A stretch of DNA of 12,383 nt from JBBTQX01 sp038064955 (GCA_038064955.1 JBBTRY010000033.1:1-12383); one strand, 5' to 3'. Numbered from the stretch's first letter, positions 5,414-12,275 are shown. The notes: generated by a model from the letters alone, not told the origin. Translations and numbers: made by a program.

Positions 5414-6714
5414 TGAACAAAACATCCCGAATTTATTTGGATTACGCCGCTTCGACTCCGGTTGACCCGGCGGTTTTGAAGGCGATGGCGCCCTATTTTA
5501 CGGAGAAGTTCGGTAATCCGGGTTCGCTTCATTCTTTTGGTCAGGAGGCGATGGGCGCGGTGGATAAGGCGCGGGGAGCAATCGCGAAAGCGATAGCACC
5601 TTCGTTGGCCGATGGATTCCGAAGTATTATTTTTACAAGTTCGGCGACGGAGGCGAATAATTTAGCCTTACGGGGGATTTTTAAAGCGTCCGATTTTATC
5701 TCAAAACAAAATCGGTCGCCTAAGATTATTATCAGCGGGATAGAACACGAATCCATTTTGGATACGGCGCGGGATTTGGGAAAAGACGCCTGCCTGCGCA
5801 GGCAGGGAGTGGAAGTTGTCTATCTTCCGGTGGATGAAAACGGAATCGTGGATTTGAAAAAATTGGAAAGTTCTTTGGACGAGCGGACCGTCTTGGTTTC
5901 CGTGATGTATGTGAACAACGAAATCGGGAGCGTCCAACCTATCGCGAAAATCTCTGAAATCATCAGAAATTTTCGCGAAGAATTAAGAATTAAGAATAAA
6001 GAATCAAATAAAACTTATTCGAAATTCATAATTCATAATTCATTATTCCCGTTACTCCACACCGATGCCGCCCAAGCTCTGAATTATTTTGACTGCGACG
6101 TTAAAAAATTGGGCGTGGATTTAATGACGCTCTCCGGCCAAAAAATTTACGGCCCGAAAGGAATCGGCGCCCTTTTTATCAGGAATAATGAATCAGGAAT
6201 TAGGAATAATGAAGAAAGAAAAGATTCCATAATTCATAATTCCAAATTCTTAATTCCCGTTATCACCGGCGGCGGGCAGGAGTTCGGCCTGCGTTCCGGC
6301 ACGGAGAACGTTCCGGCGATAGTCGGTTTTGGAAAAGCAATGGAGTTGGCAACAAAAAACAGGAGCAAAAATATGAAAGAGGTTAATTCACTCAAGAATG
6401 AATTTTGGCGGGGCCTCAAAAAAATCTATCCGCAGGCCGAAATTAACGGCAAAAGCGGCGCGCCGCACATTCTGAATATCCATTTCCCGACGGAATTCGC
6501 AGGCGACCTGCTCATTAAATTGGATATAGCCGGCATTGCGGTCTCGGCCGGCTCGGCTTGTTCCGCCCGCTCCTACGCTCCTTCGCCTGTGCTCCATGCC
6601 CTGGGTTTGTCTCAAGAAAGAGTGCGGGGAAGCCTGCGCTTCAGCTTCGGAAAACCCTGTAAAATGGGGGAGATAAAAGAGGCCTTGAAGCGAATGAGGA
6701 AGATTTTGGTATAA
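5413..6714 (+). CDS. Cysteine desulfurase (NifS/IscS family) with in-frame repeat insertions
   Basis: A 433-residue PLP enzyme that takes sulfur from L-cysteine as a persulfide for Fe-S clusters and tRNA thiolation. Motifs: YLDYAASTPVDP (8-19), SATEANNLALRG, IEHES (PLP-stacking His), NNEIGSVQP, HTDAAQA, the PLP lysine in LSGQKIYGPKG (K244), TGGGQEFGLRSGTENVP and the catalytic cysteine in SAGSACSA (C383). The family norm is about 380-400 residues. The excess is explained by three in-frame insertions: a GC-rich palindrome (about residues 126-132) and two AT-rich repeat elements (about 190-213 and 257-282). Conserved blocks continue normally after each, so the enzyme is probably functional with extra surface loops. 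Gln precedes K244 where His is usual. It is the last gene of the adenosyltransferase cluster, joined to the Nudix gene by TAATG. No Fe-S scaffold gene is adjacent. Confidence 0.94.
   Translation: MNKTSRIYLDYAASTPVDPAVLKAMAPYFTEKFGNPGSLHSFGQEAMGAVDKARGAIAKAIAPSLADGFRSIIFTSSATEANNLALRGIFKASDFISKQNRSPKIIISGIEHESILDTARDLGKDACLRRQGVEVVYLPVDENGIVDLKKLESSLDERTVLVSVMYVNNEIGSVQPIAKISEIIRNFREELRIKNKESNKTYSKFIIHNSLFPLLHTDAAQALNYFDCDVKKLGVDLMTLSGQKIYGPKGIGALFIRNNESGIRNNEERKDSIIHNSKFLIPVITGGGQEFGLRSGTENVPAIVGFGKAMELATKNRSKNMKEVNSLKNEFWRGLKKIYPQAEINGKSGAPHILNIHFPTEFAGDLLIKLDIAGIAVSAGSACSARSYAPSPVLHALGLSQERVRGSLRFSFGKPCKMGEIKEALKRMRKILV
5789..5806 (+). repeat. 18-bp perfect GC-rich palindrome inside the cysteine desulfurase gene
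   Basis: CCTGCCTGCGCAGGCAGG is identical to its reverse complement. It is in frame and encodes roughly ACLRRQ just before GVEVVYLP, where the family normally has a short loop. A 16-of-18 copy lies in clpB (10472-10489). It appears to be a dispersed palindromic repeat rather than ancestral coding sequence. Confidence 0.75.
5979..6054 (+). repeat. AT-rich heptamer-type inverted repeat element, copy 1
   Basis: The left arm is a run of GAATTAA-type units (5980-6004); the right arm is a run of ATTCATA units (6024-6044) whose reverse complement is GAATTAT, so the arms form an imperfect long hairpin. It ends in ATTCCCGTTA (6045-6054), also found at the end of copy 2. The element is in frame in the desulfurase, between EIIRNF and LLHTDAAQA, and adds about 25 residues (including IIHNS). 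Base composition is far more AT-rich than the surrounding gene. Confidence 0.7.
6181..6262 (+). repeat. AT-rich heptamer-type inverted repeat element, copy 2
   Basis: The left arm has GGAATAA/GGAATTA-type units (6182-6213); the right arm (6224-6258) is complementary in kind. It shares the 15-mer CATAATTCATAATTC with copy 1 (6228-6242 versus 6027-6041) and the terminal ATTCCCGTTA (6253-6262). It lies in frame between GIGALFIR and the conserved ITGGGQE, adding about 20 residues. The terminal 10-mer is read in a different frame from copy 1, so shared DNA rather than shared protein explains the similarity. Confidence 0.7.
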
Positions 6715-6715
6715 T
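6710..6715 (+). promoter_or_regulatory. Extended -10 promoter of the SIMPL-htrA pair
   Basis: TATAAT is preceded by TGG (extended -10, TGGTATAAT) at the very end of the desulfurase gene, with TTGAAG (6685-6690) 19 nt upstream as a poor -35. Start would be near 6722, giving a leader of about 35 nt, very A-rich just before the ATG at 6757 and without a Shine-Dalgarno. Confidence 0.5.
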
Positions 6716-6756
6716 TCTATTACTCTTGTCGAAGGGTAAAAATAATAAATAAAAAA

Positions 6757-7533
6757 ATGGAGAAAACAAAGCAATATTTAAACGTCGCGATAATCATTAT
6801 GCTTTTGGCCGGAGCCTATTCGGTGTGGGTCTATTCGTCGGCTTACGCTAATTCCCAGCCGATGTCGTTCCGGAGTTTTTCGGTTTCAGGTGAAGGGAAG
6901 ACTGTCGTCGTGCCGGATGTGGCGCAATTTGATTTCAGTGTGACGACCGAAGGCGGCAAAGATTTGGGAGCGCTTCAGACCGAGAATACGACGAAGATGA
7001 ATAAAGCAGTCGATTTCGTAAAATCGAAGGGCGTTGAAGCAAAGGATATCAAAACGCAGAATTACAATATTTCACCCCGTTATCAGAGTTATAATTGCTA
7101 TCAGCCGCAGTCCAGCGTTCAACCTTGCCCGCCTGCGGAGATTGTGGGTTACACCGTTTCGCAAAACGTGGATGTGAAAGTTCGGGACTTTTCTAAAGTC
7201 GGTGATATTCTTGGTGGTGTCGTAGCGAGCGGCGCGAATACCGTTTCTCAATTGCAATTTACTATTGATGATCCGGATTCGGCTCGGGCCGAGGCGCGCG
7301 CCGAAGCGATAGATAAAGCCAAAATGAAAGCGAAAGAGTTGGCGAAAGCCGGCGGCTTTGGCATCGGGCGGCTCTTGGAAATTTATGAAAATTCGGTGGC
7401 ACCCGTGTCTTATGCTTATAGTATGGGCGTTGAATCAATGATGAAAAATGCCGATGCATCTATTGCTCCGGCAATCGAGGCCGGCTCGGAAGATGTGAAA
7501 GTGAATGTAACTTTAAGGTACGAAATACGCTAA
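6757..7533 (+). CDS. SIMPL-domain (DUF541) protein, membrane-anchored
   Basis: A 258-residue protein with an N-terminal hydrophobic segment (about 9-30) that acts as a signal anchor or signal peptide, followed by an extracytoplasmic SIMPL/DUF541 domain. The domain opens with the family pattern SFSVSGEGKTVVVPDVAQFDFSVTTEG (about 40-66), continues with MNKAVDFVKSKGVEAKDIKTQNYNISP and GYTVSQNVDVKVRD, and has the late motif EARAEAIDKAKMKAKELAKAGGFGIGRLLEI; it ends in VNVTLRYEI. Length is typical. The family includes E. coli YggE and proteins tied to oxidative stress, but its biochemical role is not settled. A cysteine pair (NCYQPQSSVQPC) could form a disulfide outside the cell. It has its own promoter and is followed after 16 nt by the HtrA-type protease, so the two are probably co-expressed. 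Confidence 0.9.
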   Translation: MEKTKQYLNVAIIIMLLAGAYSVWVYSSAYANSQPMSFRSFSVSGEGKTVVVPDVAQFDFSVTTEGGKDLGALQTENTTKMNKAVDFVKSKGVEAKDIKTQNYNISPRYQSYNCYQPQSSVQPCPPAEIVGYTVSQNVDVKVRDFSKVGDILGGVVASGANTVSQLQFTIDDPDSARAEARAEAIDKAKMKAKELAKAGGFGIGRLLEIYENSVAPVSYAYSMGVESMMKNADASIAPAIEAGSEDVKVNVTLRYEIR

Positions 7534-7549
7534 TAAAATTTAAGGCACT

Positions 7550-8803
7550 ATGTCAAAAAGAACAATAATTCTAATTATTATTGCTGGTTTAGTGGGCGGA
7601 TTTTTTGGGTCGCTCGCGACCTCCCGTTTCGCCCAAGCGAACCTTCTCGATGATGTTTGGAGTTTCATAAAGGGCGGGCTGGCGACTTCGACGCCGCAGG
7701 CGAATATCCCCAAAATACCCGAAGCGGTTCTCTATAACCCCACGATTGATTATGAAGAAGCGGTAATGAAAGCGGTGGAAAAAGCGTCGCCTTCGGTTGT
7801 TTCAATAGTCATCTCGAAAGACTTGCCGATAATCGAACAATGCCAGACGAATCCATTCAGCAATATTCCACCTGAATTCCGCGATTTTTTTGGTGACCGG
7901 TTTGGTAACCTGCCTGGCCAAGGTTTTTCTCAACTATGCCAAAAAGGCACTAAAAAGCAGGATGTGGGCGGCGGCAGCGGTTTTATAATTTCAGCGGACG
8001 GTATGATTTTAACGAACAAGCACGTGGTAGCGGATACGGCGGCCGAATATACCGTCGTCACGAACAGCGGCAAGAAATATGATGCCAAGGTTTTGGCCCG
8101 CGATCCGATGCAGGATTTGGCGGTTTTGAAGATTGAAGCGACCGATTTGCCGGTTGTGGCACTGGGTAATTCGGATACGCTCAAACTCGGCCAGACGGCT
8201 ATCGCGATCGGTAATTCTTTGGGGGAATTCAGGAATACGGTTTCGGTCGGAGTGATTTCAGGATTATCCCGTACCATTACGGCAACGGGGGCGAGTATCG
8301 GGACGGAGATAATTAGCAATGTCATCCAGACGGACGCGGCCATCAATCCGGGCAACTCCGGCGGGCCGCTTCTGAACCTGAAAGGCGAGGTCATTGGTAT
8401 TAATACCGCCGTAGCCGAGGGGGCGCAGAGCATCGGTTTCACGATTCCGATAAACCAGGCGAAGCGCGACATCAATTCCGTGCGGAATACCGGAGCTATC
8501 AAAATACCGTACTTGGGCGTGCGCTATATGGCGGTGACGGAGGGCGGAGCGCTTGTGCGAGGTTCAGACGACGGTCCGGCAATCTTGAAGGATTCTCCGG
8601 CGGCGAAAGCGGGCCTAGAGGCGGAAGACATTATTCTTGAAATAAACGGCATCAAAGTGGACGAAAATAATTCGCTCGGAAATCTCATCCAGCGTTATTC
8701 CGTTGGCGAGAGTATTATGGCGAAGATTAGAAGAGGCCTGCCCGGCCAGGGGGGGAAGACTTTGGATTTATCCATCACGCTCACCGAACGCCCCGCAGAG
8801 TAG
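7550..8803 (+). CDS. htrA: HtrA/DegP-family serine protease with one PDZ domain
   Basis: A 417-residue envelope quality-control protease. An N-terminal membrane helix (about 5-24) tethers it outside the cytoplasmic membrane. The trypsin-like domain has the full triad: H158 in TNKHVV, D189 in DLAVLKI and S270 in GNSGGPLL. One PDZ domain follows (about 315-412), with PYLGVRYMAVTEGGALV and SPAAKAGLEAEDIILEINGIKV. The long loop between the first protease strand and GGGSGFIIS holds two cysteines (C98, C130) that might form a disulfide. All catalytic residues are intact. The ATG follows TAAGG at a usable distance, one of the few Shine-Dalgarno-like sites here. It is 16 nt downstream of the SIMPL gene; clpB follows with a separate regulatory region. 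Confidence 0.95.
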   Translation: MSKRTIILIIIAGLVGGFFGSLATSRFAQANLLDDVWSFIKGGLATSTPQANIPKIPEAVLYNPTIDYEEAVMKAVEKASPSVVSIVISKDLPIIEQCQTNPFSNIPPEFRDFFGDRFGNLPGQGFSQLCQKGTKKQDVGGGSGFIISADGMILTNKHVVADTAAEYTVVTNSGKKYDAKVLARDPMQDLAVLKIEATDLPVVALGNSDTLKLGQTAIAIGNSLGEFRNTVSVGVISGLSRTITATGASIGTEIISNVIQTDAAINPGNSGGPLLNLKGEVIGINTAVAEGAQSIGFTIPINQAKRDINSVRNTGAIKIPYLGVRYMAVTEGGALVRGSDDGPAILKDSPAAKAGLEAEDIILEINGIKVDENNSLGNLIQRYSVGESIMAKIRRGLPGQGGKTLDLSITLTERPAE

Positions 8804-8816
8804 GGAAAAACGCGAT

Positions 8817-8832
8817 ATGCCAAAAGTGGCAT
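8817..8832 (+). other. Small perfect hairpin between htrA and clpB
   Basis: ATGCCA and TGGCAT (8817-8822, 8827-8832) pair around the loop AAAG. No T-run follows, so it is a poor terminator by itself. It abuts the CIRCE-like repeat, and its right arm shares the TGGCA core, so it may be part of the same regulatory site. Confidence 0.4.
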
Positions 8833-8858
8833 TGGCACTCGAAGCCGGTTCTTGCCAA
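8832..8858 (+). promoter_or_regulatory. CIRCE-like operator upstream of clpB
   Basis: TTGGCACTC, 9 nt, then TCTTGCCAA. The known CIRCE consensus bound by the heat-shock repressor HrcA is TTAGCACTC-N9-GAGTGCTAA. The left half matches 8 of 9; the right half matches 5 of 9 in the strict consensus, but its TGCCAA is the exact complement of the left TTGGCA. The spacing is exactly 9. Its position, about 25 nt upstream of the -10 of a classic heat-shock gene, supports the call. Confidence 0.5.
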
Positions 8859-8884
8859 TATTATAAAAATCTCCTACTATCGGA

Positions 8885-8890
8885 TATAAT
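8885..8890 (+). promoter_or_regulatory. -10 box of clpB, leaderless spacing
   Basis: A perfect TATAAT with exactly 6 nt between it and the ATG at 8897, so the predicted +1 is the A of the start codon. No convincing -35 is present at the usual distance (TATAAA at 8862-8867). There is no room for a Shine-Dalgarno. Confidence 0.55.
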
Positions 8891-8896
8891 AAACTT

Positions 8897-11548
8897 ATGC
8901 CGAATTTCAACCGTTTTACCATCAAAGCCCAGGAGGCGCTCCAGAACGCCCAAGACATGGTGGCGCGCCAGAATCACGGCGAGCTCAAAGCGCTTCATCT
9001 TCTTTCGGCGCTTCTGTCTGATGAGCAGACGCTCGTGCGGCCACTTTTGGTACGCTCGAACGTGAATGTTTCGGAGTTAGAGCGCGCGATGGAAAGCGTG
9101 CTGAAAGAACTACCCAAAATATTTTCGGGCGGCGGCGTGAGCCAACTCTATCTTTCGCAGGAACTGATGAAAACATTGGACAAGGCGGGAGAGATTGCGA
9201 TGAAATTCAAAGATGAGTTCATTTCCTGCGAACATTTGCTGATGGCGGTGGCGGAGGTGGCATCCTCGGCCCAGGAAATGCTTGCGCGTTTCGGAGCGCG
9301 GAAGGAAATCCTTGTGCGGACGCTCGTTCAGCTCCGCGGCTCGGCCCGCGTGACGGATGAAACGCCGGAGAGTAAGTTCCAGGTCTTGGAAAAATACGCC
9401 GTGAATTTGACCCAGAAAGCGCGTGAAGGAAAGCTTGATCCGGTCATCGGCCGCGAGGAAGAATTGCGCCGTCTCCAGCAGATTCTTTCCCGGCGCACGA
9501 AGAACAATCCGGTCCTGATTGGCGAACCGGGGGTGGGGAAAACGGCTATTGTGGAAGGCCTGGCCCAGAAAATAGTGGCGGGCGATGTGCCGGAGCCGCT
9601 CAAAAACAAAGAAGTGGTAATGCTTGATATCGGTTCCCTTATTGCCGGCACGAAGTTTCGCGGGGAGTTCGAAGACCGCTTTAAGGCTTTTATGAAAGAG
9701 GTTCAAAATTCCAATGGGAAAATAATCCTGTTCATCGACGAAATCCATATGATTGTGGGCGCGGGCGCGGCAGAAGGCGCGATTGATGCCTCGAATCTTT
9801 TGAAACCGGCTCTCGCGCGCGGCGAGCTCCACGCAATCGGCGCGACTACTCTCAAGGAATACCAGCGGCATATAGAAAAAGATGCGGCTTTAGAAAGAAG
9901 ATTCCAGCCGATACTGGTTGAAGAACCTTCGGTCGAGGATTCCATTTCAATTTTGCGCGGGCTCAAAGAAAAGTACGAAATGCACCACAGTTTGAAAATT
10001 ACCGACGATGCCATTATCGCCGCCGTGAATTTGGGCGCGCGCTACATTACTGACCGTTTCCTGCCGGATAAGGCGGTGGATTTGATTGATGAAGCCTCGG
10101 CGGCCCGGCGGCTCGATTCCGACAGTTTGCCGCGCGACATTGAGATAATAAGGAAAGAAATCACGCGCCTCGAAGTGGAAAAATCCGCTCTCGCCAAAGA
10201 AAAATCCCCGCGCCTGAAGCAGGTGGAAAAGGAGCTCAAGAAACTCAAGGAAAATAATGCAGAACTTTCCTCTCAATGGCAGGGCGAAAAAACCGGCGTG
10301 GAAAATCTCCATGGTCTCCGGCGGGAAATAGAGGACTTGAGGCGAGCGGCCGAGGTGGCCGAACGCGAAGGCGATTTCGACCGGGTGGCGCAAATCCGCT
10401 ACGGCGAATTGCCCAAACTGGAGAAGCACTATGCCGATTTGGAAAAAAAACACGACAACAAAGGCAAATCGCCTGCCCGCGCAGGCGGGAAAAAAGACGC
10501 GAAAATCCGCTTCATTAAAGAGGTGGTGGACGAAGAGGATATCGCCGCCGTCGTGACGCGCTGGACCGGCATCCCAATGTCGCGGATGCTAGAGTCCGAA
10601 ATGACGAAACTTTCCCGCATCGAGGAGGCGCTCGGTGAGCGCGTCGTCGGCCAGGAAGAGGCGATTCAGGCGGTCGGTCGGGCGCTTCGGCGTTCGCGGG
10701 CGGGCCTCGCGGACGAAAACCGGCCTTCGGGTTCGTTTATTTTTCTCGGGCCCACGGGCGTGGGAAAGACGGAGCTCGCCAGAGCGCTTGCGGAATTCAT
10801 GTTCAATGACGACAAAGCGCTCGTGCGCATCGATATGTCGGAATACATGGAGCGCCACTCCGTCTCGCGCCTTATCGGTTCTCCACCGGGCTATATCGGC
10901 CATGACGAAGGCGGCCAGCTCACCGAAACGGTGCGTCATCGGCCCTATAGCCTGATCCTTTTCGACGAAATCGAAAAAGCCCACCCGGAAGTTTTTAATA
11001 TTCTGCTTCAGATGCTTGATAACGGCCGCCTCACCGACTCGAAAGGCAAAGTGGTGAATTTCAAAAACACGGTGATTATTCTCACCTCGAATGTGGGAAG
11101 CGAATATTTCCGTGATATGTCATCCTTGGGATTCAAATCCGGTGGAAACGAAAAAGAATTCCAAACCAGGGAGGAAAAATTCCGCGAGAACGTCATGCAA
11201 TCGCTCCGCGAAAATTTCCGGCCGGAATTTCTGAACCGGCTTGATGAGACGATTATCTTCAACGCGCTCACGCCAAAATCGGTCGAAAAAATAATCGACA
11301 TTCAGCTCGAGGAGGTGAAAAAGCGCCTCGCGGAAAAAAATGTCGCGCTGAATATCCGGCCCGAAGTGAAAAAATATCTCGTGGAGAACGGTTTTGACCC
11401 GGATTTCGGGGCGCGCCCGGTAAAGCGCCTTATCGAGAAGACGATTGTGGACGCGCTTGCCGACCGGATTGTCCGCGGACTGCTCAAAGATGGCCAAAAA
11501 GCTAATATCATCATTAATAAATCAAACCGGGTGGAGGTTACTCGCTAA
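8897..11548 (+). CDS. clpB: ATP-dependent disaggregase ClpB
   Basis: An 883-residue Hsp100 chaperone that extracts and refolds aggregated proteins, normally with DnaK. Order: Clp N-domain with two repeats (MPNFNRFTIKAQEAL to about 150); NBD1 with Walker A GEPGVGKT (209-216) and Walker B LFIDE (278-282); coiled-coil middle domain (about 410-522), including the SSQWQGEKTGVENL and ERE-GDFDRVAQIRYGELPKLE stretches that mark ClpB rather than ClpA or ClpC; and NBD2 with Walker A GPTGVGKT (618-625), Walker B ILFDE (687-691) and FGARPVKRLI near the C-terminus. It is about 25 residues longer than E. coli ClpB (857). Part of the excess is a palindromic insertion (SPARAGG, about 525-531) in the middle-domain to NBD2 linker. 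A CIRCE-like site suggests heat-shock control. Its last 59 nt overlap the next gene. Confidence 0.97.
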   Translation: MPNFNRFTIKAQEALQNAQDMVARQNHGELKALHLLSALLSDEQTLVRPLLVRSNVNVSELERAMESVLKELPKIFSGGGVSQLYLSQELMKTLDKAGEIAMKFKDEFISCEHLLMAVAEVASSAQEMLARFGARKEILVRTLVQLRGSARVTDETPESKFQVLEKYAVNLTQKAREGKLDPVIGREEELRRLQQILSRRTKNNPVLIGEPGVGKTAIVEGLAQKIVAGDVPEPLKNKEVVMLDIGSLIAGTKFRGEFEDRFKAFMKEVQNSNGKIILFIDEIHMIVGAGAAEGAIDASNLLKPALARGELHAIGATTLKEYQRHIEKDAALERRFQPILVEEPSVEDSISILRGLKEKYEMHHSLKITDDAIIAAVNLGARYITDRFLPDKAVDLIDEASAARRLDSDSLPRDIEIIRKEITRLEVEKSALAKEKSPRLKQVEKELKKLKENNAELSSQWQGEKTGVENLHGLRREIEDLRRAAEVAEREGDFDRVAQIRYGELPKLEKHYADLEKKHDNKGKSPARAGGKKDAKIRFIKEVVDEEDIAAVVTRWTGIPMSRMLESEMTKLSRIEEALGERVVGQEEAIQAVGRALRRSRAGLADENRPSGSFIFLGPTGVGKTELARALAEFMFNDDKALVRIDMSEYMERHSVSRLIGSPPGYIGHDEGGQLTETVRHRPYSLILFDEIEKAHPEVFNILLQMLDNGRLTDSKGKVVNFKNTVIILTSNVGSEYFRDMSSLGFKSGGNEKEFQTREEKFRENVMQSLRENFRPEFLNRLDETIIFNALTPKSVEKIIDIQLEEVKKRLAEKNVALNIRPEVKKYLVENGFDPDFGARPVKRLIEKTIVDALADRIVRGLLKDGQKANIIINKSNRVEVTR
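10472..10489 (+). repeat. GC-rich near-palindrome inside clpB
   Basis: CCTGCCCGCGCAGGCGGG matches the desulfurase palindrome (5789-5806) at 16 of 18 positions and keeps its dyad apart from one mismatch and one G-T pair. It is in frame and encodes PARAGG in the flexible, Lys/Gly-rich segment after the middle-domain coiled coil and before IRFIKEVVDEEDIAAVV, a place that tolerates insertions. Confidence 0.65.
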
Positions 11549-12275
11549 GACGCTCGGCGTCTCCCTTGTTTTCGGCCTTTTGATTCTGACCGGTTTTTCC
11601 TTTTGGCCGGTTTTCTTATTTTTCGTTTTTATGGGAGTAGTTTATTTTTCGGAATTGCCGGACAGGCGATTGTTCCGCGCATCCTACTGGCTCGTCTCCA
11701 TCGGAAGTGTTCTCGGGGCGTCGGCCGTGCTTTCTTTCCCCGGATTTCCTCTCAAGGGCCTGATTGGCGTATTTTTGGCGTTAATCTTCGGCGGTTTTAT
11801 TTTTCTCGTGCTGGGGCTTATAAACTTACTTTTCAAAAATCGGAATATTGCCTACAGCCTTTTAAATATCGCCCTTATTGCCTGTTTCTCCATTCTTGTT
11901 TTTTACCGCTGGCCGGGATTTTCCGCCGGCTTAGTTTTGCCTGATATTCTGTGGCTTCTTCTCGTTTTTTTCGGAATAACCCTCCTTATGAAGGAATTTC
12001 TGGTTTTTGAGGGAGTGGCCACTGGTTGGAACCTGCGGATGATTAGCTGGTCTGTGGGCTTTTTAGCCTGCCAAATAGCTGCTCTTTCCCTCCTTTTGCC
12101 CCTGGGATTCATAAATGCCGCCGCTTTCCTCACCCTCTTCCTGATTATCGTGAGAGATGCCATTTTAGGCCGTTTAAGAGGTTTTTTGGGCTTAACCTTG
12201 GTCTTGCGGGAATTGACCATTTTCGTCGTAGTTTTGAGCCTGATTTTCGCCACTGTCACTTGGATATTGCCGTAA
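11490..12275 (+). CDS. Polytopic membrane protein of unknown function
   Basis: I do not recognise the family. From the ATG at 11490 the product has 261 residues, a short basic N-terminus (MAKKLISSLINQTGWRLLAK) and about seven or eight hydrophobic segments with few charges, ending in a hydrophobic C-terminus (VVLSLIFATVTWILP). An upstream ATG at 11445 would give 276 residues, but the added part (MWTRLPTGLSADCSK) lies deeper inside clpB; I prefer 11490 because it starts with a typical positive-inside N-terminus. No ATG exists after the clpB stop until the second hydrophobic segment, so an overlap of at least 59 nt with clpB is required, in the +1 frame, suggesting translational coupling. The codon pattern and hydrophobicity look coding. 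No Shine-Dalgarno is evident. Confidence 0.72.
   Translation: MAKKLISSLINQTGWRLLAKTLGVSLVFGLLILTGFSFWPVFLFFVFMGVVYFSELPDRRLFRASYWLVSIGSVLGASAVLSFPGFPLKGLIGVFLALIFGGFIFLVLGLINLLFKNRNIAYSLLNIALIACFSILVFYRWPGFSAGLVLPDILWLLLVFFGITLLMKEFLVFEGVATGWNLRMISWSVGFLACQIAALSLLLPLGFINAAAFLTLFLIIVRDAILGRLRGFLGLTLVLRELTIFVVVLSLIFATVTWILP

Noticed and set aside
7124..7142. CCCGCCTGCGG in the SIMPL gene, similar to the GC-rich palindrome
   Set aside because: Only a short core matches and the dyad is incomplete, so it may be chance coding sequence (CPPAE).
7908..7925. CCTGCCTGGCCAAGG in htrA and a similar CCTGCCCGGCCAGG near 8740
   Set aside because: They resemble the palindrome only in their CCTGCC start; both encode a natural LPGQG sequence and lack the GCGC centre and long dyad.
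9110..9871. A 253-codon open frame on the minus strand within clpB
   Set aside because: It lies entirely opposite well-conserved ClpB coding sequence (N-domain and NBD1), and its product is a typical antisense shadow rich in Arg, Phe and His.
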